Source of the DNA: Gracilaria gracilis | Taxonomy: Eukaryota; Rhodophyta; Florideophyceae; Gracilariales; Gracilariaceae | DNA: 64,000 bases | Direction: 5' to 3' | Assembly: GCA_030374805.1 (NCBI GenBank) | Contig: JARGSG010000236.1 | Span: 62,001 to 126,000 of the forward strand | Shown: positions 42,622-53,071 of the stretch, in pieces | How the letters are laid out: each line of letters starts with the position of its first letter | Position numbering within the stretch: position 1 is the stretch's first letter | Program-made: the position numbers and the translations under genes | The notes under the pieces: model-generated | The model's input: only the letters and a program-made list of their open reading frames with translations | The model's database searches: none | Told to the model about the DNA's origin: nothing

Positions 42622-45420
42622 CTACTGGCCAGTGCCACTATCGCCGCTAGGCGGAGGGCCTCCGCCAAGGCGGTTTGCTAGCGCATCTGCCATCGCGGTC
42701 GTATCGCCCGAAGCTTCGGTAGCGCTGAGACCGGCACGCTGGAGAAACCGGGCAATAATGTCGCTCTCATTGCTCGCCCCCGCGTTGGGGAAGGCCACAC
42801 TGGCGTTCGGTGTCAAGTAACCCGTAGACGGGAGGAACCCAGAAGCAGGAGCAACCGCAGGAGCGGGATGAACCGTTTCAGGTACCGATGGGGCCATGGA
42901 ACTCGGCCCTGCCGGGACGCTCCCCACTGGGGTACTCGCAACGACGTCGTCGGTATTCGCCTCTTCGACCACACCCGCATCTTCGGGATCGTTATCGACC
43001 ATGGGGTCATCTCCGCTATATGCGCGGTACCACTGGTCCGAATCCACAAAGCCCCTGGGGTGACCGATGGGGATGACACGCCGGGCCTCCCGGAATTCCG
43101 CCGCTTCTTCGCGGGTGATTTCGCCGTAGTCTCACGGGTCGAAGTAGATGAAGTCTCCTGCGAGCGCGGTATTTCTCCCTAAACCAGGGCCAGAACCACC
43201 GCCAGGCGCCTGGCGACGGCTCTGCGAGATAGGAACCTCGTCCCAGTGGACCCCCTCGATGTAATCGAGTAAGCCCAGCATCTCTTCCTGGTTGGCTTCA
43301 CCCCCTAGGGGAACGCGCATATCCAAACTTCGGATCGCTGCCCGCACTCGCGGTTGAATGTACCAAAGCCTGTACTGGTCGTACGCCTCAGCGAGGATAT
43401 AAGCTGCAGTGCGGATGGCTTATTCGGTTACCACCACCGACCACAACCCCGTACGGGGAACCGTGATGAGGTATGACCCTGCATAGGTGAAAATCGGCGG
43501 CAGCCCGATGTAGCAGCCCCGACACGACTCTAAGGCGGACCACCACCCAGGCAGTGGGACGTACCGACCTCGTCGGTGAGGCGCAGCGATGCGCTCGACC
43601 TCCAAATTTTGGTAGGGAACAAAGTACCCGAATCGGGATCGCCAGCGCCGTTCGAAACGGATGAAGTTTTGGAGGAAGTTGTACCGGGAAGCCCGGGGAA
43701 GGTAACGAAACTCCGCACGGAGGATGGGTCGAGTCCAACAGATGCCCTATTGCCGAGCAATCGGAAAGTTCTTCCAGGCGAAGGTCTCGAGCGCCGCAAG
43801 GCGGTCGCAGTACGTAATTTCCCCGCGAGTGCGGTATAACTAGACGTCGAAGTTGAGACCATCTGGGATGGGAAATTTGAATGGAGCTCGCAGCTAGCGC
43901 TGGTATCCGATCATCGCTAACGCGGCATGCGCCCGGGCGGCTGACTCTCCGGAATCCCGGCGTATGTGGTGCACGGGAATCGCGATGCGATTCCGCCAGT
44001 CGCACGAAGCCGTGACAACTACGGGAAGGTCCCCAGGCAGGGTGTTTCGATCCGTCCGCAGTACGCGCCGACCAATGCCTCATTGAGGACAGCGAGTGGA
44101 TGAAACCATGGCGCTCTCCTCAGCTTGAAGGCATGCTCCCGATTGCTTCGGATTAAGCCCCCACTAGGGTGTCGTACGGTGGCCAGGACATGAACGGCGC
44201 ACACCAGCAGGAGCCAGCCCCTGTATAAGGTGAGCCGCATTAGAGGCGTCCCCCGAAACGGGTTGAGCTGGTTGAACCGCAGCCGACTGCGTTGGTTGCT
44301 GAGTCCCGCTCTGCGGTGGTTGATTGTTCGCGTTTCCCTGAGGCAGGGGCACTGACCGGAAACCGGTGAAGTACCCTGACGGAGGGAGGTTCGGCGGTTG
44401 GCTAGACATTGGGCGTTCGGTGAGGTCGATGACCGGCGTTGCCGGAGGAGAAGAAAGAGTTGGAGAAGAGCGGTTGGTCTCGAGTTCTCGGGGTGTTTCC
44501 AATGGTGTGGGATTGCGGTTCTCCGAGGCAGAGTGATTTCCCGGCGATCCGGACTCGGGCGTGCTTTTACGCGCATCTTCCGGTGCCGTTTCTCCCATTG
44601 TTGGGTTCGTGCACTCGCCTAATGAGGGGGACGTGTAGTGCAACGCCCTCGTGAGGGGATTCTGTGGGGACTTGTTCATAATTCCGGTGAACCGGGTAGC
44701 TACCTATATGAATAGGGTGGCGACCACTAGAGTGGGTAAGTCCGTGTGACACGTGGAGTGCAGGAGGTTGGCCACATACACGTGGAGGTTGTGCCACACA
44801 GGGTGGGTAATTACCACTGCATGTGGGTCAATTTAGTTTATTTATTTAATTCCCTTTGGGGAGAGCGCCACTACTTAGTGCGCCGGCGACCCTGCCGTCG
44901 CACCCAGTAAACCTCCCCCAACCAGGGTTTCGGCTCTAGACTTCACGCCTACGAGTGCCTCTATCTCCATCAGGAGGAAGGCTCCGTAGCATACGGTAGT
45001 CTAACCACCCTGCGTCCTCTAAAGGAACCCAGTTTGGGAGTATTCTACCAACCACTGTCGCGTTTCGCCCCTGTATAAGGTGTTCCCCGGCTTTGCCGTT
45101 TCCTTAGTCACTCTCGTGACTTCTCCGTCTTTTCCCCTTTCTTTTCGGGTTGTTCTCCGCGACCCGCGGCTTGTGCTGGCACTCGGCCACGCTTGCCACC
45201 TCTGTGGAAACACCGCCTCATCTGAGGATACACACACACCGTTTACACGGATCCGACCTTCAGGTTTACCTTCCTACGCCTGGCGTGAAGGGTGGCCTCG
45301 GCCTTACAAACCGACTCTGTCGTGTCATCCCCTGGAAGGGTTCTGTTTGCTGTGCTACCTCGTGTGAGGGAGATCCCGAACGTCTTCGTGGTTCTTTCCC
45401 CTTTGGGGTATTGCACTACA
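42622..45420 (-). mobile_element. Ty3/gypsy 5' piece (LTR plus gag), opposite strand, broken
   Basis: Reading leftward from a candidate LTR, a leader of roughly 0.4 kb is followed by gag-like coding sequence from about 44.68 kb down to 42.62 kb. The N-terminal part is rich in Pro, Ser and Gln (MNKSPQNPLT, ERPMSSQPPNLPPSG). The middle is capsid-like and the end is acidic and Ala/Pro-rich. No protease or polymerase region follows. It contains the portion of an element that the adjacent plus-strand chromovirus lacks. It is therefore either the inverted 5' half of the same element or the remains of a second copy inserted nearby. It is broken in several places. Confidence 0.55.
45056..45420 (-). 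repeat. Candidate 5' LTR of the minus-strand gypsy piece
   Basis: Read on the minus strand, this 365-base segment starts TGTAGTGCAATACC and ends CGACA, the TG...CA form of an LTR. It includes a TATACA box-like word near its end. It is followed by TGGTTGGTAGAATAC, which begins with TGG as a tRNA primer-binding site would, and then by the gag-like region. No second copy exists in the window, so the call rests on form and position only. Confidence 0.45.
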
Positions 45421-45860
45421 GTGTAGTAAGAGGTGTAAGTGCAAAGATCGTCAAGCGCGGCCCGTCAGTGGGAAGAACTGTAACGGTAGAGGGTGGCACT
45501 TCAGCATCATGGATATTCGTTGGTTCAAACATAGTTTCCACCGGAAGAGGAAGTACAGTTATGAGAGGTGGTCGACGCCGGAGCGTTTTTGTGAAGGGTC
45601 GTGGCATATTGAAAGGGAATGTATCCCTTAGAAGCAACGCAGTGTCTAGAGTGGTTAAGAAAAAGAAACGTGGTACAGCAAGAGGAAATGCACCTGCAAG
45701 GGGAAGTGCAACTGCAAGAGGAGGTGCTACAAGCGGATTGGAAGTAGAAAGAACTGTTTCAATGGGAAGAGGGGGCATGAGCAATGGAAACTCAAGTGCG
45801 ATTGCTGGTAAGGCTCCAAGAGGAAGTGCAGCAACTGCAATTGGGTCATGATGCAACACA
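45421..45860. repeat. Diverged 18-bp minisatellite
   Basis: A period of 18 bases is obvious around 45675-45740, where successive units read CTGCAAGGGGAAGTGCAA, CTGCAAGAGGAGGTGCTA and similar. Weaker copies extend in both directions. Because 18 is a multiple of three, several frames stay open on both strands: a Gly-Arg-rich one on plus and a Pro-Leu-Ala-rich one on minus. I therefore treat the long open frames as a by-product of the repeat rather than a gene. Confidence 0.6.
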
Positions 45861-46304
45861 AGGTAAGCCAGGGACTTTCTATATCATCATCGCGTACGGA
45901 TGGATCTTAGCCATTAACAGTCCCTGTTGCTGCACCACGCTCAGCACCAGCGGTTGGTCTTGGCAATGCAGGATAAGACAGGAGCAAAAGTGCACCAAAC
46001 GTTTGCGTGAAGAGTTCTAAGGTCGAAAATGTTCTTGAAAGTCTTCAGGCCATCCCAAAACTAAGAAAGGAGCAGAATTGTAAAGAAACATGTTTAACGT
46101 GTTTAACATGTTTAAAGTTCACTCGGATGTGCGGTGGGGTCTTATGAAATGCAAAGAATATGCTTCGTTGTCGGCCCTCGTGACGATGGGTGGTAGAAGA
46201 TAGAAGAGGGCCATGCAGAAACTTTTACAGCAAACAGGCAGATAATATCGAGCAAGTGAAGTGATCCCTAGAACTATAGATGCAAGTCAAACAAACGCTT
46301 ACCA

Positions 46305-47522
46305 CTAGAGAACCCCACCATCCCCATCCTCATCTTCAGGGCTCCTCCTCCGAATCATTTTCTTGAACCTCTTCAAGAGGTGATGATGATTCTCTTCTAG
46401 AGTCCGCGTCAAATCTTCGTCGTTTAAATCCCGCACGCGCTTGATTTGCACCGAACTCTCTGCTAGGAGTGTAGCGAGTTTCACACGGGCACCAAACACC
46501 TCGGCTTCCTTTTCCTCCGTGGTTTTCCTTCCCCCAGCTGTGTGAGCAAACATCTTACGTTCGAAATTTAAGTGCTCCCTTAATATGGTCGTCTGCTCCT
46601 GAGAAATTTTGTTGGAGAAGTCGACGCCTTTTAAAAGCTCCCCCAGTTCTTTCTGACTCCCACTGTTTCGCCCACTGGAGCTTCGCTTCTTGCGAAAAGA
46701 AAATGCTTCCCCTTCGGGAGAGTTGATTGCCAGACATTCCTCGACGCCTCTCTCGGAGTCCTCGACCAATTTTGACGTGGTCTCAATAAATTCAACGGCC
46801 TCATTTGCGGTTTCTAAGCGCGCGACAATGAAGAATACGTACGCGCGCTTCGACTCGGCTGTCAGTTAACCGCTGCCCGTCATGCGGAGAAAGCTGGAAA
46901 TATTACTCGGGTTGTTTTGCCCCGACTTCGACCAGTTAGCTTTAGCGGTAGTAAGCAGTTTTCTCACACTGTCTTACTGGTTCTTTGGCACCGATGAACT
47001 TTGTAGAAACAAAAGTCTTTTGTTGCAATCCACCTCATCCAAACGTCCCGTAAACGAACACCTGGACTCGACTTGCAAATCGTTGAACCGACTACAAATA
47101 ACCTCCCGGAACGTCTCCCTTGTTACATTGGCATCCAACTCAGAACGGCTCAGCGTTCCTCCATTGGCTTTTGCGAGCGCGTTTTTTGCCATATCGTCGT
47201 CACGCAATATAACGCAGAGCCTGGCGAATTTGTCAAGAAAGAAACTAGAATACGCAGCAAGCTCCAGCTCTGCAGACAACGGGAATCCGGATGACGACTG
47301 TTTGGCAGTTTTGAACGCGAAGATTGTATCTGCTACTACTTCTCTGCGGTCCAATGGATGAAGCATGTTCACGAACGCGTCAATCTCCGGTAGCGTGGAC
47401 AACGTTGAATTAAGGCCTTTGGTTTCACTCTCCCAAACCAAGTAGCCCTTCATTTCTTCGTTTGTGGAGAAGCAATCGCGGATACCCACGTCCTCAAAGC
47501 TCTTTAAATGAAGAAAAAGCAC
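46305..47522 (-). pseudogene. Unknown ORF in one frame with two stops
   Basis: A single minus-strand frame of about 406 codons stays in register from 47522 to 46305, interrupted only by TAA codons near 46972 and 46863. Composition is strongly protein-like: MKGYLVWESETKGLNSTLST, a helical Ala/Leu/Lys-rich centre (FAFKTAKQSSSGFPLSAELE), LSRSELDANVTRETFREVIC, and a charged coiled-coil-like C-terminus (HLNFERKMFAHTAG, HHHLLKRFKKMIRRRSPEDE). I tested an intron removing both stops (GTAAGA donor), but no acceptor kept the frame. The first ATG gives only the MKGYLVW start. It may be an accessory ORF of a DNA transposon or a dead host gene. Family not recognised. Confidence 0.45.
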
Positions 47523-49488
47523 TAGTTAAGACAAAAGTTGCGCGTGTTGACGATTCCGGATTTTGATCTTGCACGGTTTGCACAGCTTTTGAACTTCTTT
47601 GACCGTTTTGCTGAGCTAAAGAGAGTACAAAAGTGCATTTGATTGCTTTTATGTAATTCTGGGTCATTGTATGGAGATACGGTGACGGCGGAAGATGAAG
47701 GTATTATACTGGAGGTTGGTCGATGATTTGGCGGAAAGTTGGGAGGGGGTTGCACGGGATGGTCTGTGGTGGTCGTATGCGTAGTACGCAGCGCAGCTCA
47801 AGCTGGGTGTTTTCTGGGGCTGCGTCGCAAAGGCGGAGGAAGGGGGTCTGAACAATGCTGGGGAGGCGGCGGTGCCATACTTTGGAGATCGGAGAAGCAC
47901 GGTGGTGCGTTGGGTGCGTCGGTGGGGAACGCAACGCAGCATCCTTGCGCTAGGGAGCCGCTGTATATTGCTCCGCTCGGCGCAGGATGCAGCGGGAAGT
48001 ACTATGCACCCTACTGGGTTGAACTGGACCGGAAAACCCGATGAGTCCCTGAGGTAAATGATTGGCAATCGTGCTACCAAGTGGTACAGTTTAGTTCGGG
48101 AGCGCCTTCGCCTTACAGACGGTGGGCTTTTAAGAAATTGAAAGGGGCGTTCACGGGCATACAGAGGGTCAGCCCGCTCGGAGCTGCGTGAGCCAATGAA
48201 AAGGCGTATATGGGCGTTCACGGTCGCCGTTTACGCACGTTCACGCTTGTTTAGACACCGCCTCCCTTCACCTCCACAGAATCAGTTCTCAACGCCAGCA
48301 GTGACCGCGGCATGAGCTGCGGCCACACAAAAGCTTTCCATCAGGCATGTCATGAATATGCTTCGATAGTGCTTACTGGATCAGGGCCAAGCGGAGCAGT
48401 ACGATCTAAGCGTGTCACGTAACACTTAAGCCAAATCAATGGAGGGGACGTAGCAGCTCCACATGCCGGCGCGGTTTCGGGAACGGTGGTCGGTAGCGCT
48501 GGCCGCACTACTAGACCCGACGAATACTGTTGGATAGCGTCGCGCGTCAGTTGCATGTATACCTGTTGATTGGTGTTTTGGTGTTGTTCCAGATCGGCGC
48601 GTTGGCGGTGATCTTCATGACGCAGATGATCAGGAACGGCTTTTATGTAAACGGTAGCCGTCTCACCCGCTCAATTTGGAAGCAGGAGTGTTAGCAAGTT
48701 GTTAGCAAGTTGTTGACGTAGCAAGTCCACAAACGAGCGGAATCTGAAATGCAGACAAACATTGATCACGCAGACGTGGCGGCGTGTGGGACCACACCGT
48801 GGGTACATGTGAAGCAGCTGTCAACTGCAGAACGATTCTTTTTAAGCGCAGGACCCATGACTCATTGGTCCTGCGCTTAGAAAGGATCATTCTGCAGTTA
48901 TTGGCAATGAGTGGTACTCAGTGACGGGGTTGGACCCGCGCATGGTGCTGACGTTCTCCGCAGCGCGGCGGGAGAAGCGTCTCCCCTAGACTGCCGTGAA
49001 CAGCGAAGGCGAAAGGAACAAATTCGACGTTATTGGTGGCATAAAGGACGCTGTAACCCTACTTGTTAGAGTTACGCTTTGAGGTTTACGACTTTAAAGC
49101 TGCTGTGCCTCTGTAGAATTGGCGATGGTTGCATTGCTGGCGAGAATTATATCTCAGCTGGCTTCCAGTCTGCGGATTGCTTTGCGTTGGATAGCGCGTA
49201 ATGTTAGATAGTGAGGGAAGACAGGCGAGGTTGACATTCCTCAATTTTGAAGCGTCAACTCTGTGAGGCAAGATGGCTAGACACAGCGATAAGCTTCAAA
49301 TGGTAGATGGGTCTGAAACCGAAAATGTGTAGCTGGTTAATGCTTTATTCTATTTCTGTGGAGATGAAAGCCATTGCAGTATGGATCGTAGGAGAAATGG
49401 TAGAGATAACTTGTACACAACATTAGCACGCGAGTGACGGCGCCAATTGGGCGGCACGAACCAACCAGCATGCAAGTGCGGCAGCTAG
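47523..49488. other. No gene assigned; hairpin and tandem words
   Basis: Frames here are short or proline/serine-rich shadows. Near 48691-48710 the word GTTAGCAAGTT is repeated in tandem, and a long inverted repeat lies at 48824-48899. Otherwise I see nothing I can name. Confidence 0.4.
48824..48899. repeat. Long imperfect hairpin
   Basis: The arms AACTGCAGAACGATTCTTTT and AAGCGCAGGACC pair with GGTCCTGCGCTT and AGAAAGGATCATTCTGCAGTT, with about three mismatches over 32 base pairs and an 11-base loop (CATGACTCATT). Such a structure could be a small inverted-repeat element, a transcription stop, or a hairpin RNA precursor. Confidence 0.75.
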
Positions 49489-49815
49489 CTAGCTAGCAGG
49501 CGTTTCCGGCAAGCTAGAGACGAGCGGGGTCTCCTCATCCTGAGTGCGTGGCGCTGGAGCGGCGTCAGTACTGTGCTTCCTGTACAGACGAATGCTCCAT
49601 GCAATAGCCCAGATGAAACCAAGTCCCAACAACGGCGAGGTGATCAACTGCAGCACGCCCACAAATACAGTCTCTTGCATACACTCTTCGGCCAAGAAGG
49701 CAGAGATGATGGTACCCACGCCCGGCATGATCACGTTGATGACGAGAAGCGAAAGCGCCGCTGCGGAGTTGATACCGCTCGGCATGCCACTGTAAACCTG
49801 CTCGGGAATCTTCAT
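49489..49815 (-). CDS. Small two-helix membrane protein, Stum/SPEC3-like
   Basis: This is a 108-residue single-exon protein. Two membrane helices are clear: ALSLLVINVIMPGVGTIISAF (residues 20-40) and VGVLQLITSPLLGLGFIWAI (about 52-71), then a basic RLYRKH stop-transfer and a polar tail. The N-P-G-x-G-T-I-I signature in the first helix and the 'W-I-W-x-I' type second helix resemble the SPEC3/Stum family, small membrane proteins known from animals and protists, some linked to cilia or mechanosensing. The similarity is by eye. It diverges from the neighbouring Tat-SF1-like gene over 240 bases. Confidence 0.6.
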   Translation of the reverse strand: MKIPEQVYSGMPSGINSAAALSLLVINVIMPGVGTIISAFLAEECMQETVFVGVLQLITSPLLGLGFIWAIAWSIRLYRKHSTDAAPAPRTQDEETPLVSSLPETPAS

Positions 49816-50055
49816 GGCGATGGCGATGTGGAGCTGCGGAAGGAGACAAAGAAAGCGCTCGTGACGCTGGTGCGATTACGGCTGGACTAGAAGAAGACGG
49901 AGCGGGCGACAAGAACGAAGCTGAAAGGTACGCGGTCGTCTTGGCCGCGCGGAGGGAGGGCGTGTATAAGCAGCAGCGGAGCGCACAGCGCCTGCACGAG
50001 GCGCGGCCATGCACGAACACGTTGGCGCATCTTTTGTGGCGGTTGGCGCCCAGCA

Positions 50056-51174
50056 ATGTCAGCGGGTGCCATTCATTTCGTTGCGTTCACTCGACAACGG
50101 CCCCCTCTCCCCCGCGACGCCGCAGGCCAAGGCGGCACAATGACGGACGCCCCTGACGCAGCGCAGCAATGCGACGCCGTCTCGCCGCCCGCGCCGCCTG
50201 CACCGGCCAAATCGAGTGCATCGCCACGGAGCCCGCCGCCGTCTCCCCCCGCCGTCACGCGTGGCGACGCATCGCATGCAGCTCGTACATCGCCGCGCCA
50301 GAGTGCCGCCGAGCAGCGCGAGCGCAAGCGACAGGCGAGGAAGCGCGCCAGGAAGGCGTCCAGGTTACGTAATCTACCGAATACCAGCGTGTATGTGACG
50401 GGGCTGCCGCCGGATGTGACGGCGGACGAACTGGCGGCGTTCTGCGCCAAGTGCGGCATTCTGCTGCCGGACGCGCACACCGGGCTGGCGCGCGTCAAGA
50501 TCTATCGCGATGAACGGGGGCAGGCGAAGGGCGATGCGCTCGTCACTTACGCGTTGCGACCGAGCGTTGACAACGCGCTGCAGCTTCTTGATGGCGCTTG
50601 CTTGCGCGATTCGCGCTTTCCGCTGTCCGTGTCGGAGGCTACTTTTGAACATAAGAAGGCGCGTACTGATACTGGCGCTGCACGAGTTGGATCGGAGGCG
50701 CCACGCGTCTCCAGGCACTTGTTTGTGCGCGAGAAGATGAGCTGGGACGACGACGAGGGCAATCAGCAGAGCGCGCCCAATGCATCGCGGATCGTCATTT
50801 TGAAGAACGTGTTCCATCCGGACAAGGCCGACTACAAGCTCGTACAAGAGGATATGGAGGACGGGTGCGCAGAGTGTGGCGAGCTTGATCGGGTCACAGT
50901 TTTCGAACGTAACGGTGAGGGCGCGGTGGCTGTCAAGTTCAAGTCCATTCAGTCATGTCTCAAGTGCATACAGGTGATGAACGGAAGATGGTATGACGGC
51001 AGGCAATTGAGCGCACAGTTTTACGATGGACATACAGACTACCGCTACAAAGAGACGGAGGCAGACCGTGAGGAACGGGATAGAAAATGGCACCAATGGC
51101 TGGAGCAAAGTGAAGCGAATCAACAAACTCAAACACAATCGCTAAACGAACAAAGTAAAGAAAATGCGCACTAA
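50056..51174 (+). CDS. HTATSF1: Tat-SF1/CUS2-like U2 snRNP splicing factor
   Basis: This is a 372-residue, single-exon protein with two RNA-recognition domains. RRM1 (about 110-200) begins NTSVYVTGLPPDVTADELAA and continues RVKIYRDERGQAKGDALVTY. The second (about 250-340) begins SRIVILKNVFHPD and has AVAVKFKSIQSCLKCIQVMN GRWYDGRQL. Its form, with the F-H-P insertion and the GRWYDGRxLxA ending, is the U2AF-homology motif of Tat-SF1/CUS2. These proteins bind SF3B1 and help the U2 snRNP adopt its active shape before branch-site recognition. The N-terminal 100 residues are disordered with an Arg/Lys-rich patch. A second ATG at 50140 is an equally good start. The gene is convergent with RPS10, 111 bases apart. 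Confidence 0.9.
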   Translation: MSAGAIHFVAFTRQRPPLPRDAAGQGGTMTDAPDAAQQCDAVSPPAPPAPAKSSASPRSPPPSPPAVTRGDASHAARTSPRQSAAEQRERKRQARKRARKASRLRNLPNTSVYVTGLPPDVTADELAAFCAKCGILLPDAHTGLARVKIYRDERGQAKGDALVTYALRPSVDNALQLLDGACLRDSRFPLSVSEATFEHKKARTDTGAARVGSEAPRVSRHLFVREKMSWDDDEGNQQSAPNASRIVILKNVFHPDKADYKLVQEDMEDGCAECGELDRVTVFERNGEGAVAVKFKSIQSCLKCIQVMNGRWYDGRQLSAQFYDGHTDYRYKETEADREERDRKWHQWLEQSEANQQTQTQSLNEQSKENAH

Positions 51175-51285
51175 ACAACATTGCCTGAGCTCCATGCTGC
51201 GTAGCATGTATTTGAAGAGTGTTACACGAGCTAGAAGCACCCGCGTCGTATCCGCCTCAAAACGCAAGGCTGCAGAGCACAACGC

Positions 51286-51732
51286 TTAATCGGAGCGAAT
51301 TGGTCCACCACGACCAAAGCCGCCGCCTTCTCTGTAGGACGGGCGGAAGTCACCACCAGGTCCCATCTTCTTGTCTCCACCATCTCCATAGCTCCTTCGC
51401 GGGCGATCACCACGTCCACCCAGCGCGGATCGCGCCGGCTGACGCGGCGGCGGGTTGAGCGTAGTGGGCTTGACGGTACTCGGCAGATTCAAGTAGGAAC
51501 GCAAGTACTCAATGCCTTCATCCGTAAGGTAATAGTAATAATACTGCCATGAGAAGGTTTCGCGCACGTACTCGCGCGACCTGAGTGACTTCATGGTCTG
51601 CATGACGTGAAGGTTGGGCACATCCTTGATTTCCAGATGCTCCTTGAGCATCGGATCCTTCTTCACGACGCATACACCATCCTTGAACAGCTGCGAGTAG
51701 ATTGCAACGCGGTTCTTCTTGGGCATCAACAT
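51286..51732 (-). CDS. RPS10: 40S ribosomal protein S10 (eS10)
   Basis: From the ATG at 51732 it encodes 148 residues starting [20 protein letters not shown], identical in layout to eS10 of animals and plants. The plectin/S10 winged-helix domain covers the first 95 residues ([45 protein letters not shown]). The C-terminal tail is rich in Gly, Arg and Pro ([15 protein letters not shown]), as in other eukaryotes. eS10 sits on the head of the small ribosomal subunit near the mRNA entry path. The longer upstream frame to 51897 is Arg-rich leader sequence and not part of the family. A pyrimidine-rich 5' region would suit a ribosomal-protein promoter. Confidence 0.96.
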   Translation of the reverse strand: MLMPKKNRVAIYSQLFKDGVCVVKKDPMLKEHLEIKDVPNLHVMQTMKSLRSREYVRETFSWQYYYYYLTDEGIEYLRSYLNLPSTVKPTTLNPPPRQPARSALGGRGDRPRRSYGDGGDKKMGPGGDFRPSYREGGGFGRGGPIRSD

Positions 51733-52073
51733 GGTGACGAACGGTGGCGCGGCGCGATGGAACCGGATCGAACTACGAAGCTGTTCCGAGCGCGCGACGG
51801 CGTCGTCGTATCGCGGGCGGGCCTCTTCGCTGCTGCGTGCGCGCCGTCGACGACCGCGACGCACGCGCATTACAGCACATTTTCTTACACCCCGCAATTA
51901 GCGCGGGGCAATTTATACGACGATCCAGTAGTTATGTGCGCGGGAAGGCGTCAATTCGCGAGCCCACCACGCGCCGCGGACGCACTCGCCGCCGTGGGCA
52001 AGAGCACCGCGACGGACTAGCGCGACGCTGCAATCCGTCGCAGAGTGCAGCGCCGGGCGCGCGAAACAGCGTC

Positions 52074-52415
52074 ATGGGCGCCGATGAAGAGGCGCAACAG
52101 CAGCAGCGCGGCGACGGCGTGCGTACCATCGGCGTCGCCGACGCGTTTCCGAAGTGTGGCCGCATAGTGGACATGTACTTGAAGTGCCTGAACGATCATC
52201 CGCCCTCCTCGCCCACCTCGTCCGCCTGTCAGCGCTTCGCCGTGCTGCTTGGCTGGTGCGTCACACTCTCGCTGTGCCCCACCGAGGCCAGAAAGCTGCA
52301 GGACTGCTGCGGCGGCGTTCCGGAGCTGGTGCGATGCAGCGAACAGCGCTGTCCCACGCACAATTTGAGGCTTGATCGTTGTATGAGTCGACATACTAGA
52401 GATAGCGTTCTATGA
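52074..52415 (+). CDS. Four-CX9C (CHCH-type) mitochondrial protein
   Basis: This is a 113-residue protein with cysteines at 28/38, 52/62, 68/78 and 93/103, each pair separated by exactly nine residues (CGRIVDMYLKC, CQRFAVLLGWC, CPTEARKLQDC, CPTHNLRLDRC). This is two consecutive twin-CX9C helical hairpins. Such proteins are imported into the mitochondrial intermembrane space by Mia40-driven disulfide formation and act mainly in respiratory-chain assembly. I cannot say which assembly factor it is. No cleavable presequence is needed or visible. The upstream frame lacks the pattern, so the ATG at 52074 is the likely start. The gene diverges from RPS10. Confidence 0.75.
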   Translation: MGADEEAQQQQRGDGVRTIGVADAFPKCGRIVDMYLKCLNDHPPSSPTSSACQRFAVLLGWCVTLSLCPTEARKLQDCCGGVPELVRCSEQRCPTHNLRLDRCMSRHTRDSVL

Positions 52416-53071
52416 TAGGAGAACACCATCCGCCAAAACGTAATGCTGTGCTGCTACATAAGTTAGCTCTATCTAGTGCTCAGCATGCAGTCGGAAAAGG
52501 CTGTCTGTTGTAAACCATGTCTCACTGCCCATGAAGAAGAACTGTTCAGAACACAGCAACAGCGAACGGACCCGATTTTGATCTTTTCTGAATTGGTGCC
52601 ATTCGTTGGCACAATCTCCATAAAAGATCCCGCCGCGTATGACGCACCTCACCGACTGGTCGCTTTTGTGGTCAGCGCTTTCTTGCTCACAACTCGCAAC
52701 CCTCGAGCCGCTCGCCCGTCTGTTTGCAGTGCTCAGCGTCGTCGTTGTTCCTCATTGCGTCGAAGCGTAACATACTGTCCCGGCTCAAATTCGCCGCCGT
52801 TTACGAGAGAAGCGCACATATCTACGCACCATTTCGTCGCGCCTGACATCACGTTCGTTCCGCGGCACACAGCGCACCACGTTGCTCTTCTCCATGCGTC
52901 GCTGTAGCGCCTAAGCTTCCACCGTGCTTTTTGCAAATCGCTTAACGGTTAACGATATCCGCACAGTCACACAGTGAAACGCAGCTGTCGTCATTTCTCA
53001 CACGTGCTCAGCTCTGTTGTACTTGTCCGACCCATTGACACGCTCGTTCCCCCGGACTCTATAGCGGATTG
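52416..53071. other. No gene seen
   Basis: A plus-strand frame at 52476-52907 has no recognisable motif and an erratic composition. The stretch probably holds the 3' flank of the CX9C gene and the promoter of the next. Confidence 0.35.

Noticed and set aside
45416-45859. 147-residue Pro/Leu/Ala-rich frame as a gene
   Set aside because: It is produced by the 18-bp repeat; the opposite strand is open for the same reason.
46863-46975. An intron removing both stops of the unknown ORF at 46.3-47.5 kb
   Set aside because: The GTAAGA donor leaves two bases of a codon and no AG acceptor nearby restores the downstream frame.
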